Positions 35,307 to 44,123 of a stretch of DNA of 64,000 nt are shown in pieces. The position numbers and the translations under genes are program-made. The notes under the pieces were generated by a model. It was given only the letters and a program-made list of their open reading frames with translations, was not told the DNA's origin and ran no database searches. Origin of the DNA: Terrimonas_A sp051954695. Its GTDB lineage: Bacteria > Bacteroidota > Bacteroidia > Chitinophagales > Chitinophagaceae. Location of the stretch: the NCBI GenBank assembly GCA_051954695.1, contig JBQCHL010000011.1, positions 257,424-321,423 of the forward strand. The letters run 5' to 3'. Position 1 is the first letter of the stretch, and each line of letters opens with the position of its first letter.

Positions 35307-36335
35307 ATGAATGCTCCCCATGTTGCCATCGTCATCCTCAACTGGAATGGCCGCCGTTTCCTGGAACAATTCCTCCCTTCTGTGTTGCAGACAACTTATG
35401 CAAAATACGAAGTGATCGTGGCAGATAATTCTTCTACTGATAACTCGCTGCCATTCCTGGAGAAAGAATATCCTTCTGTCCGCATTATCCGGCTGAAACA
35501 GAATTATGGCTTTGCAAAGGGATATAATGAAGCGTTGAAGCAGGTACAGGCAGATTATTATATGCTGCTTAATTCTGATGTGGAGGTAGTCGCTGATTGG
35601 TTGCAGCCGATGGTCGCGTTGCTGGAGGCTAATCCACAAGTCGCAGCCTGCCAGCCAAAACTGCTTTCCTTTCAACATAAGAATTTATTCGAATATGCAG
35701 GTGCTGCAGGGGGCTGGGTCGATCATTATGGGTATCCTTTCTCTAAAGGGCGGGTATTTGATACCTGTGAAGAAGACAAGGGCCAGTACAACCAGCAGGA
35801 ACCGGTATTCTGGGCTTCAGGGGCTGCTTTATTCATCCGCCCCGCTGTTTTTCACGCCATGAAAGGGTTTGACGAATATTTCTTTGCCCATATGGAGGAG
35901 ATCGATCTTTGCTGGCGGATCCAGTTGGCTGGCCACGAAGTGTACAGCTGCCCTGCTTCCGTTGTGTATCATGTTGGCGGCGGCACTTTGCCACAGGGAA
36001 ACCCGCGGAAAACATTTTTGAATTTCCGCAATAACCATATCATGCTGTATAAAAATCTCGACTGGTGGGCGAGGGTCCGCGTGATCCCTTATCGTTTTTG
36101 TTTAGACCTGGTGAGTGGGACCAAGGGATTATTGGGTGGGAACGGCCGTTACCTGCTGGCTATTCTCCGTGCACATATCGCATTCCTGGGCTGGTTATTT
36201 TTTCATCAGCGAAAGAGCGTTTTTCCCGCCTCCAGGAAGGGTCATATTCATGGAATGTTGAATGGCAATGTGGTATGGCAGTATTTTATAAAAAAGAAAA
36301 CACGTTTTTCTGAAATTGTTAATCAATCTTTATAG
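35307..36335 (+). CDS. Family 2 glycosyltransferase (rhamnosyltransferase-like)
   Basis: A 342-residue GT2 enzyme with GT-A fold. VAIVILNWNG near residue 7, VIVADNSSTDNS near 40, and YYMLLNSDVEVV near 90 (the DxD-type metal site) identify the nucleotide-sugar domain; EEIDLCWRIQLAG near 195 is the conserved ED/W motif of this subgroup. The C-terminal region is amphipathic and near-membrane. It probably adds a sugar to cell-envelope polysaccharide. The small membrane protein gene follows 42 bp later. Confidence 0.9.
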   Translation: MNAPHVAIVILNWNGRRFLEQFLPSVLQTTYAKYEVIVADNSSTDNSLPFLEKEYPSVRIIRLKQNYGFAKGYNEALKQVQADYYMLLNSDVEVVADWLQPMVALLEANPQVAACQPKLLSFQHKNLFEYAGAAGGWVDHYGYPFSKGRVFDTCEEDKGQYNQQEPVFWASGAALFIRPAVFHAMKGFDEYFFAHMEEIDLCWRIQLAGHEVYSCPASVVYHVGGGTLPQGNPRKTFLNFRNNHIMLYKNLDWWARVRVIPYRFCLDLVSGTKGLLGGNGRYLLAILRAHIAFLGWLFFHQRKSVFPASRKGHIHGMLNGNVVWQYFIKKKTRFSEIVNQSL

Positions 36336-36377
36336 TTTTTTATAACGAAACCTTATTTTTGCGTCACAATTTTTGCT

Positions 36378-36599
36378 ATGACTTCTATCAATCAGGACTA
36401 TCAGGAAGAACTGAAAAAAGTACAGGACAAAGACTTTACACATAACTGGGTATCTTCTTCCGGCTTTCTTTTTTACCTGCAGATCGCCTGCTTTATTGCT
36501 CTCGTTTTAGGAGGCTGTTATAAATTGTATACTAAGCGTTTTGAAAAACCTGAAGTAACTGTTCAGGAGAGCACACTCTACACGCCGAAGTACAAATAA
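36378..36599 (+). CDS. Small membrane protein, unknown
   Basis: A 73-residue protein with one central membrane span (LQIACFIALVLGGCYKLYT) and charged ends (N-terminal EELKKVQDKDFTH; C-terminal KRFEKPEVTVQES). Coding composition matches its neighbours and the start has normal spacing, but no family is recognised. Confidence 0.6.
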   Translation: MTSINQDYQEELKKVQDKDFTHNWVSSSGFLFYLQIACFIALVLGGCYKLYTKRFEKPEVTVQESTLYTPKYK

Positions 36600-36616
36600 T
36601 TTTTGATAAAAATTTT

Positions 36617-36644
36617 TTTGCAATAGGTGTAATGCCTATTTTTG
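36617..36644 (+). promoter_or_regulatory. Predicted promoter of the tRNA-Gly gene
   Basis: TTTG at 36617-36620, 16 nt spacer, then an exact -7 box TATTTTTG at 36637-36644, 47 bp before tRNA-Gly. The spacer contains a dyad (AATAGG ... CCTATT) overlapping the -7 box, and TTTTTGCA occurs at each end; this could be a control site. Confidence 0.55.
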
Positions 36645-36690
36645 CACCCCCTTAGTTCTTTGACCCGGGACGATCACCGGGACACAATAA

Positions 36691-36765
<75 letters not shown>

Positions 36766-36766
<1 letters not shown>

Positions 36767-36795
36767 TCCTCCTGCAAAACAGGAGGATTTTTTTT
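36766..36795 (+). terminator. Intrinsic terminator immediately after tRNA-Gly
   Basis: ATCCTCCTG (36766-36774) and CAGGAGGAT (36780-36788), CAAAA loop, then T8. Its first base is the last A of the encoded CCA, so the transcript barely passes the mature tRNA end. Confidence 0.85.
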
Positions 36796-36808
36796 ACCTT
36801 CATCCCAC

Positions 36809-36894
36809 GCCCTGGTGGTGAAATTGGTAGACACGCAGGACTTAAAATCCTGTGGCCAGCAATGGCCGTATCGGTTCAACTCCGATCCGGGGCA
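36809..36894 (+). tRNA. tRNA-Leu (anticodon UAA)
   Basis: Class II tRNA: acceptor GCCCTGG/CCGGGGC with one G-U, D arm GTGAAATTGGTAGACACG, anticodon stem CAGGA/TCCTG around CTTAAAA (anticodon TAA), variable arm, T arm CGGTTCAACTCCG, discriminator A. CCA is not encoded. It lies 13 bp beyond the tRNA-Gly terminator. Confidence 0.96.
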
Positions 36895-36905
36895 CTTTCC
36901 GCAGA

Positions 36906-36965
36906 ATAGTGCAAAAAGAAAAAGGGTTGTTCATACTTGAACAACCCTTTTTCTTTTTGCACTAT
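36906..36965. terminator. Bidirectional intrinsic terminator, 28-bp perfect stem
   Basis: Perfect 28-bp inverted repeat (36906-36933 with 36938-36965) around TACT. Runs of A on the left and T on the right give a usable terminator for the tRNA transcript and for the minus-strand surface operon ending at 37022. Confidence 0.92.
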
Positions 36966-37021
36966 AAAATATTACAGCGCCAGCGTATGACTTTTGAAAG
37001 CGATGTTATCACAATCCAGTA

Positions 37022-37456
37022 TCACTTGTCTACGCCAAGATATTTTTTTTCAACTGCATCAGCCCGGTTAGCCACTTCGTGCACCACATTAAGAAAAGCT
37101 TCTTTGTTTTGTAATGCCAGCTCCACAGGAAAAATACTTTGTACATAGATCCCTTCCACTTTTGTACCATCCGAACGAGTATAAGATTTCAAACATATAG
37201 AACTCAGGCTGCACAATTCTGCTTCGCGCAGTAATTGCATTGCGTTGAGCTTGTCGCTGAAATCAGCCATGTGACTGCGGATATAGAGGTATTCTTTTCC
37301 CCGTTCAGTGATCTCATCGAGATATACAAATTGCATCCTTTTAGTTCCATCGTTATACACCAGGGGATAATCCCAGCAATAGGTGTCAGCGTTTAAGGGT
37401 TTAATATTGTAGCCTTTGGCGAAATCATCTGCCAGTAATGTTGGAATATATTTCAT
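37022..37456 (-). CDS. Unknown 144-residue cytoplasmic protein
   Basis: A 144-residue protein without signal peptide or membrane segments (MKYIPTLLADDFAKGYNIKP, LVYNDGTKRMQFVYLDEI, then two long helices). Its size and mixed alpha/beta pattern recall small secretion-chaperone-like folds (CesT/YbjN type), but that is a guess. It is the last gene of the surface-protein run, 50 bp after the T9SS protein, and ends 56 bp before the strong terminator, so it belongs to the same operon. Confidence 0.65.
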   Translation of the reverse strand: MKYIPTLLADDFAKGYNIKPLNADTYCWDYPLVYNDGTKRMQFVYLDEITERGKEYLYIRSHMADFSDKLNAMQLLREAELCSLSSICLKSYTRSDGTKVEGIYVQSIFPVELALQNKEAFLNVVHEVANRADAVEKKYLGVDK

Positions 37457-37506
37457 GTATGCTGTTTTTATGAATTAATTTGTTCTTAGCCTGATGATCA
37501 TCTTTG

Positions 37507-38886
37507 TTATTGTTTCAGAATTGTGGCACTCTTCTGCCCTCTGCCTTCATTCCAGGTTATAAACAAATGATATGTACCGGCAGGTAAACCCTGCATATCC
37601 ACGGAAAACTGGTTATTACCACGCACCAGTCCTTTCTGCCATTGGCGCACCATTGCTCCTTTGTTGTCGAACAGCCGGACGGATGCTTTATATGTGCCAT
37701 CCAGTTTCAGGCTTATATACGCCAGTTGATGCACAGGGTTAGGCCACACCTGCCATAAGATCCCACTGCCGCAGGTAGAGAGCCTCACAGGAGTATAGCT
37801 TTTGCTGCCGTCAATGTCGACAGACTGGATCCGATAGAATATTCTGTCAGAAGATGCAGGTACAGGATCGGTATAGCTGTAATTCAGCAATGAACTGCTT
37901 TGTCCTGCCGCATTTAGAGTGGCAATCGTCATCCAGTCGGTGCCATTCAGGCTACGCTGTACATTAAAATGATCCGTATTGATCTCTGTGGCTGTCTGCC
38001 AGTTTATAACGGCTGCATTGTTTTCACAACTGACATTGAAGCGGCTAAATTCTAAAGGCAGTACGCCTGATGACTCAGCAAGTGTCCAGGTGGAGAGACT
38101 GCCTATGCCGGTGAGCTGCACCCAATTTTCGTCTGCATTTCTTGTAATATTTGCCAGCGGTCCCTGCTGCAACCAGGTGCTGGACGCATCGTCGTATTTC
38201 CAATGTACCAATTTCGTTTCATCAGTGCCGTTCCGTTCAGCATCAAAATAATGAAGCCGCAGCGTGGCGTTGAGGTTGGCATCGTTTACTGGATCAGTGA
38301 AGTTGATACTGTAATAACGTTGTATGGAATTGGATGGCAGAGGAGACGTATAAACATATCCCCGGTTAATGGCTACCTCACCTAAGTTTTGGGTGGAAGT
38401 GATGGCAGCGCCGATATTACCGGGATTGATACCTGCTGGCTGATCCAGTTGTAACCTGGCCTGCACTGCTCCGCCTGCAGGACCGATTATACGGCTGTTT
38501 TCATTTTCATTGATAAGTATGCCGGTGTTGCCAAGCAACAGCATATTATTATTCAGGTTAAAAAAACCTGAGGTGAATATCATCTGTCCGCGCACTGCAT
38601 CATTATAGCCCTGAAGGCTTACCTGGTGATTGCCTGCTTTAGCGATCTCAAGATTCAGGAAATCAATATACCCGCTTATTATATTGTCGGCATTACCGGT
38701 AAACAGGACCTTGCTTCCGGGTTCAAATGCAATAGCAGATCCGGATGGTGATGAGCGGATAAAATCCTGGTTCTGTAAAGTAACGACACCACCGACGTGT
38801 AGCGTAGCGCCACTTTGTACATACAGTTGTGCTTTAATGCCTGCGTATGAACAAAGGAAAAGGATGATGAACAAGTATTTTTTCAT
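37507..38886 (-). CDS. Secreted protein with T9SS type A sorting domain
   Basis: A 459-residue exported protein (signal peptide MKKYLFIILFLCSYAGIKAQ). Residues of about 22-260 hold beta-rich repeats (VQSGATLHVGG, GNTGILINENENS) like short beta-helix passengers; a fibronectin-like region follows around 285-380 (INWQTATEINTDHFNVQRS), then WPNPVHQL opens the sorting domain and LPAGTYHLFI ends it. An alternative ATG at 38916 overlaps the stop of the upstream gene by 1 bp (TAATG) and would couple translation. It is one of nine genes in the run. Confidence 0.87.
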   Translation of the reverse strand: MKKYLFIILFLCSYAGIKAQLYVQSGATLHVGGVVTLQNQDFIRSSPSGSAIAFEPGSKVLFTGNADNIISGYIDFLNLEIAKAGNHQVSLQGYNDAVRGQMIFTSGFFNLNNNMLLLGNTGILINENENSRIIGPAGGAVQARLQLDQPAGINPGNIGAAITSTQNLGEVAINRGYVYTSPLPSNSIQRYYSINFTDPVNDANLNATLRLHYFDAERNGTDETKLVHWKYDDASSTWLQQGPLANITRNADENWVQLTGIGSLSTWTLAESSGVLPLEFSRFNVSCENNAAVINWQTATEINTDHFNVQRSLNGTDWMTIATLNAAGQSSSLLNYSYTDPVPASSDRIFYRIQSVDIDGSKSYTPVRLSTCGSGILWQVWPNPVHQLAYISLKLDGTYKASVRLFDNKGAMVRQWQKGLVRGNNQFSVDMQGLPAGTYHLFITWNEGRGQKSATILKQ

Positions 38887-38915
38887 ACCGCACTTTTTAG
38901 ATGAAAAGGTGTGCA

Positions 38916-41900
38916 TTATTTCATTTTTTCTTTTAACCGCTCAATCTCTTTTGCAAGTGTCTCAATTTGCTGCTGCTGTTTTTGTATCATCTGTTGTTGC
39001 TCCTGTACAGCTTTTACCAGTGGTACCACGAATTGAGAATATGATAGACCATATGCTTCTTTATTGTTTTTTGGAGCAATCACACCATCAAATTCATATC
39101 CTGTTTCCTGTGCTGTTTTTTCTACTTCCTGTGCAATGAAACCATTGTGGCGTATTTTCTCTGCTTCTGAATAATCAGTGTAAGAGGCAAAGCTTGTATT
39201 ATTATATTGCCCGGTCTTTAAGAACTCATTGTATTTCGTTGCCTCGAAATTGTACACAACGGGGCGCAACTTCATTATAAAAGCCAGCCCTTTTACATTT
39301 TCAGTGATATTCGTTTTGAACCTGCCGTCTGAAGGAGAAGTGAAAGGTACCTGGCCTTCAATAACTGTAACAGAAGTATTGCCTAATCTTACTTTATTGC
39401 TGGCATTAACGATCGTTCCCTGGCCAATTGCAACAGTATTATACAGGTCAGAAGCGCCTGCTCTTGCACCCGCACCTAAATAGGTATTATTCCAACCATT
39501 GTTATAGCTGCCGCCTGCGCCACTTCCTACTGCTACATTGTTGTTGGAAGAGGTGGTGAAATTTAAGCTGTTGGCACCAATGGCTGTATTATTCAGGCCG
39601 CTGGTATTGCGTACCAGCGAAGCATATCCAAATGCATCATTGTAGTTCCCGGTAGTGTTTGATTCGAGGGCAGCATTTCCGGTTGCAGTGTTGCTTCCAC
39701 CTGTAGAATTGCTTACAAGGGACCTGGCCCCGGTTGCCGTATTGGCAGCACCTGTGCTGTTGGTTGTGAGGGCATTCATACCAATGGCGGTATTTTCATA
39801 ACCCTGGGTATTACTGCGAAGCGAATAGTATCCGTTTGCCGTGTTGGAATATCCTGTGCTGTTGGAATAAAGTGCATTGCCACCAGTTGCTGTATTGTTA
39901 CTGCCTGTTCCATTATTCACGAGAGAATAATGCCCGTAGGCGGTGTTATTGCTACCCGTTGTATTATAATTAAGGGCGTTGGAGCCTGTGGCGGTATTAT
40001 TATTACCGGTCGTATTGTAATTAAGTGCATTATAGCCGTTGGCTGTGTTGCTGTTGCCACTCGTATTGGAGTAAAGAGTTTTATATCCGATGGCTGTATT
40101 ATAAGAACCATAGACATTGGAATAAAGAGCGGCATTGCCATTCGCTGTGTTGAATGCTCCATCTACATTGGTAAAAAGAGCTTTGTATCCATTTGCAGTA
40201 TTCCCTGTGCTCAAATTGGAATAGAGTGCCTGGTATCCGGTTGCGGTGTTTTCTGAACCAGAGAAATTAGAGTAGAGCGCCTGGTATCCATTGGCAGTGT
40301 TATTACTACCGGTAGCATTGGCCTGGCCTGCAAAGCTCCCAAAGAATGCATTAAACGAACCTGTGCTGTTTTGCTTGCCGGCATTATCTCCCACAAAAGT
40401 GTTTATGCCTGTGGTATTCTGGTTGCCTGCTGATGAACCAATAAAGACATTACCGGAGGCCTGGTTGTTTTGTCCTGCATCAACGCCGATAATGGTAGTC
40501 CAGTCTCCCGTATTATTATTCCCTGCCGCTGATCCTACAACTGTATTGAAATTTCCGTTGCTTGAATAAGCTGCATTAGCGCCTATTGCAATGTTGGATT
40601 GACCGGTTGTATTGGAGTAAAGGGCATTATATCCTGAAGCAGTATTGTTTAACCCGGTTGTGTTGGAATAAAGCGAGGCATAACCATTTCCTGTATTCAA
40701 TTCCCCGGTGGTATTAAACTGAAGCGAATAGACCCCATAGGCTGAATTACCGCTTCCTGTTGTGCTTGCATTAAGGGAATACACCCCGTAGGCAACGTTG
40801 TGGTTCCCTGAAGTATTTGAATAAAAACTTCTGTATCCGGTTGCCGTGTTATTATAGCCGGTTGTATTGCTGAATAAGGCTTCGCTTCCCAATGCAGTAT
40901 TATTACTGCCTACAGTATTTGAAAAAGATGATAACCCGCCTATGGAAGTATTACGAAAGCCAGTGGTATTGCTAAACAAGGCTTTTGAACCGATGGCCGT
41001 ATTTGCTGTGGCATGCTCTGGCTGGGATGTTCCCAGGCCATTATTATATAGTGCAGAATCGCCGACAGCTACAAGAAAATCCCTGTCTGCATTGTAAAAT
41101 AAAGCCCGCGATCCCACTGCAACGTTCGCTGAGCCGGTCTTCAGGCTAAATAAAACAGATTCTCCAACACCTGTATTTTCATTACCGGTAGTAAGTTGTG
41201 GCATAGCAGTGCTTCCGAAAGCTTCATTGCTTGATCCCGTAGTATTTCGCTGTAAAGCGCTATTACCTACAGCTATATTAAATTGTCCCGTAGTATTATT
41301 CAGGAGAGCCCATTGACCAATAGCCGTATTATATTCGCCGGTCGAATTCAATTGCAATGCCTGCATTCCAACTGCCGTATTATAGTTGCCCTTGTTAAAA
41401 CGTAATGCATTAGACCCGACTGCTGTATTCTGAACGCCGGTCATATTTCCAACTAATGATTTGTAACCTATAGCTGTATTATAATTGCCGGTAGTAATGG
41501 AGTCAAAAGTTCTGAATCCAAAACCGGTATTATAAGTGCCGGTATCAAGATAGCCTGCCTTGATATTGTTTATTTTGAATTGCAAAGGAGTAAGATCGGT
41601 AGTGCCAATAAAATGTGTGACCGGGTTAGTGCCACTATTGCCATTCAGCAACCAGCCCATTGCTCCTGCATTGCCTGGGCCAAATGTGCCGTCGCCCCGC
41701 AATACATCCATGGACAGGCCGGTAAATTTCAAACTGTATGTCACGCCGTTTTTATCGTGACGCAGGAGGCCGCTGTCAATACCGTTTGCTAATGTATCTA
41801 CCCGAAGACCACCGGCAATATGGAGTTTGTTCTGGGGTGTGGTGGTGCCAATGCCCACATTCTGTGCCGTGCTGCATAGTGCGGCCACAGAGGCGATGAA

Positions 41901-41921
41901 TAAGAGTATAGCTTGTTTCAT
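38916..41921 (-). CDS. Giant YadA-like repeat surface protein with C-terminal S74 chaperone domain
   Basis: A 1001-residue exported protein. Signal peptide (MKQAILLFIASVAALCSTAQ) is followed by NVGIGTTTPQNKLHIAGG. Residues 131 to about 830 are some 42 units of about 17 residues with the pattern NTAxGxxALxSNTTGxx, the left-handed beta-roll seen in YadA-type adhesin heads. A block of six units in the middle (about residues 440-540) has AG in place of AL. The end is an intramolecular chaperone domain (peptidase S74): SDGRFKTNI from 864 gives the Ser/Lys dyad, RHNGFIAQEVE follows, and a Gln-rich coiled coil closes it. It probably trimerises and cuts itself. It shares its first 40 residues with the next gene upstream. 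Confidence 0.9.
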   Translation of the reverse strand: MKQAILLFIASVAALCSTAQNVGIGTTTPQNKLHIAGGLRVDTLANGIDSGLLRHDKNGVTYSLKFTGLSMDVLRGDGTFGPGNAGAMGWLLNGNSGTNPVTHFIGTTDLTPLQFKINNIKAGYLDTGTYNTGFGFRTFDSITTGNYNTAIGYKSLVGNMTGVQNTAVGSNALRFNKGNYNTAVGMQALQLNSTGEYNTAIGQWALLNNTTGQFNIAVGNSALQRNTTGSSNEAFGSTAMPQLTTGNENTGVGESVLFSLKTGSANVAVGSRALFYNADRDFLVAVGDSALYNNGLGTSQPEHATANTAIGSKALFSNTTGFRNTSIGGLSSFSNTVGSNNTALGSEALFSNTTGYNNTATGYRSFYSNTSGNHNVAYGVYSLNASTTGSGNSAYGVYSLQFNTTGELNTGNGYASLYSNTTGLNNTASGYNALYSNTTGQSNIAIGANAAYSSNGNFNTVVGSAAGNNNTGDWTTIIGVDAGQNNQASGNVFIGSSAGNQNTTGINTFVGDNAGKQNSTGSFNAFFGSFAGQANATGSNNTANGYQALYSNFSGSENTATGYQALYSNLSTGNTANGYKALFTNVDGAFNTANGNAALYSNVYGSYNTAIGYKTLYSNTSGNSNTANGYNALNYNTTGNNNTATGSNALNYNTTGSNNTAYGHYSLVNNGTGSNNTATGGNALYSNSTGYSNTANGYYSLRSNTQGYENTAIGMNALTTNSTGAANTATGARSLVSNSTGGSNTATGNAALESNTTGNYNDAFGYASLVRNTSGLNNTAIGANSLNFTTSSNNNVAVGSGAGGSYNNGWNNTYLGAGARAGASDLYNTVAIGQGTIVNASNKVRLGNTSVTVIEGQVPFTSPSDGRFKTNITENVKGLAFIMKLRPVVYNFEATKYNEFLKTGQYNNTSFASYTDYSEAEKIRHNGFIAQEVEKTAQETGYEFDGVIAPKNNKEAYGLSYSQFVVPLVKAVQEQQQMIQKQQQQIETLAKEIERLKEKMK
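39435..41531. repeat. About 42 coding tandem repeats, unit near 51 bp
   Basis: The coding repeats of the YadA-like protein are visible in the DNA as a near-periodic 51-bp pattern, with NTATG and SNTTG codons most conserved. Unit lengths vary between 45 and 54 bp, and one is longer (about 72 bp), so these are diverged rather than recent identical copies. Confidence 0.85.
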
Positions 41922-41957
41922 TGCTTATGATGTTTTGTAAACCTGATGATGATGTGA

Positions 41958-42842
41958 TCAATACCAGATAATGATTCTTCCGCTGCCGCCGCTGGCGCCT
42001 ACATTCGACATGCCTCCACCACCGCCACCGCCGCCAGGGATCCTTCCTGCAGATGGGTCAGATTGTAAGCCTTCCATATTGCCCTGACTGTTGATATTCG
42101 CAAAACCACCATGCCCTCCGGTATTGACAGTATTGGCGCCATCACCCCCTTTTCCTCCACGCAATGTTTGAAGAAAAACACCGGTTGATTTCTGCACATA
42201 ACTTATATTATTCTGATATCCTGCTTCGCCGTTAGCGCCGATGGTATTTTGGCCGCCATAATAATTTCCTCCGGCAGGCGTTTGAAAGAGAACATGAAAG
42301 GTTGCATCGGTAGCAGCTCCATCTCCTCCGTATGCACTTGTTTGGACCCCGGAAACATTTACAGTAGTAGTTCCACCAGATTGCCCATCAGTAGTTCCCG
42401 AACCCCGGTTACCTCCTAATCCCACAGTGTATGCTATAGAGGTACCTGCTGTAACAGAGAACTGTGACCTGGCGTATCCACCGCCGCCGCCACCTCCATA
42501 AGCAGATCCACCACCACCACCGCCCCAGACTTCTATTAATAGTTGGGTTACTCCTTCGGGAACATTCCATGAACCACTTCCATTAGCAAAGCAGACAAAA
42601 TTTTTATACTGGTCACTTCCAGGCGATTGAAAACTTCCCCATTGTGTAGTGCCTGCGCTATTGGTCATTAATACCTGTCCCGGCTGTCCGGTTGTGCCGT
42701 TTATTTTTATGTTACCGTTAATATTGGTGTTGCCGTTTACATCCAGCTTTTCCTTTGGATCGGTAGTGCCGATGCCAACATTCTGTGCCAGGCTGCAAAG
42801 AGTAGCACTCATTGCAATGAATAAGAGCGTAGCTTGTTTCAT
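41958..42842 (-). CDS. Secreted glycine-rich protein with tail-fiber-like N-terminus
   Basis: A 294-residue exported protein. The first 40 residues (MKQATLLFIAMSATLCSLAQ, NVGIGTTDPKEKLDVNGN) closely match the 38916 gene. The mature part has VEVWGGGGGGSAYGGGGGGG, then GGQNTIGANGEAGYQ and a final PGGGGGGGGMSNVGASGGSG stretch ending RIIIWY, typical of glycine-rich domains in surface or fiber proteins. No enzymatic motif. It is 36 bp upstream of the repeat protein and surely co-transcribed; a co-assembled fiber is an inference. Confidence 0.85.
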   Translation of the reverse strand: MKQATLLFIAMSATLCSLAQNVGIGTTDPKEKLDVNGNTNINGNIKINGTTGQPGQVLMTNSAGTTQWGSFQSPGSDQYKNFVCFANGSGSWNVPEGVTQLLIEVWGGGGGGSAYGGGGGGGYARSQFSVTAGTSIAYTVGLGGNRGSGTTDGQSGGTTTVNVSGVQTSAYGGDGAATDATFHVLFQTPAGGNYYGGQNTIGANGEAGYQNNISYVQKSTGVFLQTLRGGKGGDGANTVNTGGHGGFANINSQGNMEGLQSDPSAGRIPGGGGGGGGMSNVGASGGSGRIIIWY

Positions 42843-42902
42843 GGTGTTTGTTTGCTAAAAGTGACCAAATAGGTTATTTGCAGAATACTGCACTATAATG
42901 CC

Positions 42903-43319
42903 TTAATAAGCAGTTTTGATGGTAGCGTTTGTAGCTTTTGGACAGGGAACATCCCAGCAGTCTGTGGTTTTGGTACCCCTGTCATCTATTGTTCCTACGC
43001 ATTTAAAGCATTTTACTATTTTGGCTGCGTAGTCTACAGTTTTGGTAACGCTGCTTGCCGGAATTTTAGTTCCCTTGTTATCAATGGCGTAATAGTCGGT
43101 TGCCTGTTTGTTTTTATAGGAGATATACAGATCATATTTTCCCGGCTCTGAATGAACCTTGACATCTCCATTGTTAATATTCGTACGTGTTTTTGGCCCG
43201 CTCAGGTTGTGCCAGGCAGTATCGCCATTACCCTGGGGTATTTCTTTGGTCCTTTTTACCTGGGCATCGGCGATCGCAAAAAGGAATAAAACTGATGATA
43301 GTAGTAAGATCTTTTTCAT
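42903..43319 (-). CDS. Unknown small secreted protein
   Basis: A 138-residue protein with a signal peptide (MKKILLLSSVLFLFAIADAQ). The mature part has a run of four Cys (KCFKCVGTIDD ... TTDCWDVPCPK), which may bind metal or form disulfides outside the cell. Unknown family. It is 60 bp upstream of the glycine-rich gene, in the same run. Confidence 0.7.
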   Translation of the reverse strand: MKKILLLSSVLFLFAIADAQVKRTKEIPQGNGDTAWHNLSGPKTRTNINNGDVKVHSEPGKYDLYISYKNKQATDYYAIDNKGTKIPASSVTKTVDYAAKIVKCFKCVGTIDDRGTKTTDCWDVPCPKATNATIKTAY

Positions 43320-43349
43320 ATGAACTGTTTTAAAATTGAATAATATGGA

Positions 43350-44096
43350 CTATTTACATTCATACTGGTATTGATAGGTCTGGTTATTACCTGCATATGA
43401 TGATGTCATGGAAGTGATTTTTCCATCACGGTCAAATTCGTAACTGTAGTTGGTTATTTCTGTTACAGGTATTGGCGTGCCGGTTATATTTTCCTGGTAG
43501 GTGCTTGTATATTTTTTAAGCAGGTTTTTTGAACGGAAAATTTCCACGCCACTCATCAATCTGTCCCAATCAAGTATATCGCCTTGTTGATAAGGTTTGT
43601 CAAGGTAATACTCATACACAAGTGCTTGCGTGGAATTATCGCTGTTGTTAATGGATATACTTTGCAAATTGCCATTGCTCCACTGATAGGTACGGACAGA
43701 AGTGAAACCACCGTTTTTTGTCAGGGTTTCCTTGGTGACCTGGGTGCCGGTATATTGAAAAACCCTTTCGGCCCAGTTGGTACCTGCTGTGTTGTATTCC
43801 GTTCTTGAATGACTTACCTGCCCATTGCTATTAATAGTATAGGTTGTTTTATTATAGTAAGAGCCACTTACATATAAGGAGGTAACGGTATTTCCGCTGT
43901 AAGTAAAATTGATTGTGGACGTCCCATCCATTGCAGTCGAAACTAATTTTCCTTCAGCATTGTATGTGAAGACATAATCTTCCCCGGTGGATGATGTCAT
44001 ACTGATGATCCGGCATTCCGGCTTGTTCTCTTTATCTTTTTTACATCCAACAGTGACCAGGAAAAGCGCTGCGATAAGTGCAATAAGTGTTTTCAT
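43350..44096 (-). CDS. Unknown lipoprotein, DUF4595-like beta repeats
   Basis: A 248-residue lipoprotein (lipobox VTVGC, then KKDKENK). The mature part is a chain of short beta strands: FTYNAEGKLVST, INFTYSGNTVTSLYV, TYTINSNGQVSHS, FQYTGTQVTKETL, the YD/RHS-like pattern of DUF4595-type proteins in Bacteroidota. Probably a surface-exposed or periplasmic protein of unknown role. 27-30 bp gaps on both sides put it in the operon. Confidence 0.75.
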   Translation of the reverse strand: MKTLIALIAALFLVTVGCKKDKENKPECRIISMTSSTGEDYVFTYNAEGKLVSTAMDGTSTINFTYSGNTVTSLYVSGSYYNKTTYTINSNGQVSHSRTEYNTAGTNWAERVFQYTGTQVTKETLTKNGGFTSVRTYQWSNGNLQSISINNSDNSTQALVYEYYLDKPYQQGDILDWDRLMSGVEIFRSKNLLKKYTSTYQENITGTPIPVTEITNYSYEFDRDGKITSMTSSYAGNNQTYQYQYECK

Positions 44097-44123
44097 ATAA
44101 GTATGTTTATGGGTTAATTCGGG

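Noticed and set aside
39435..41531. Regular repeats that could be mistaken for a CRISPR array
   Set aside because: Units are in frame, about 51 bp and diverged, without constant repeats and unique spacers; they encode the beta-roll.
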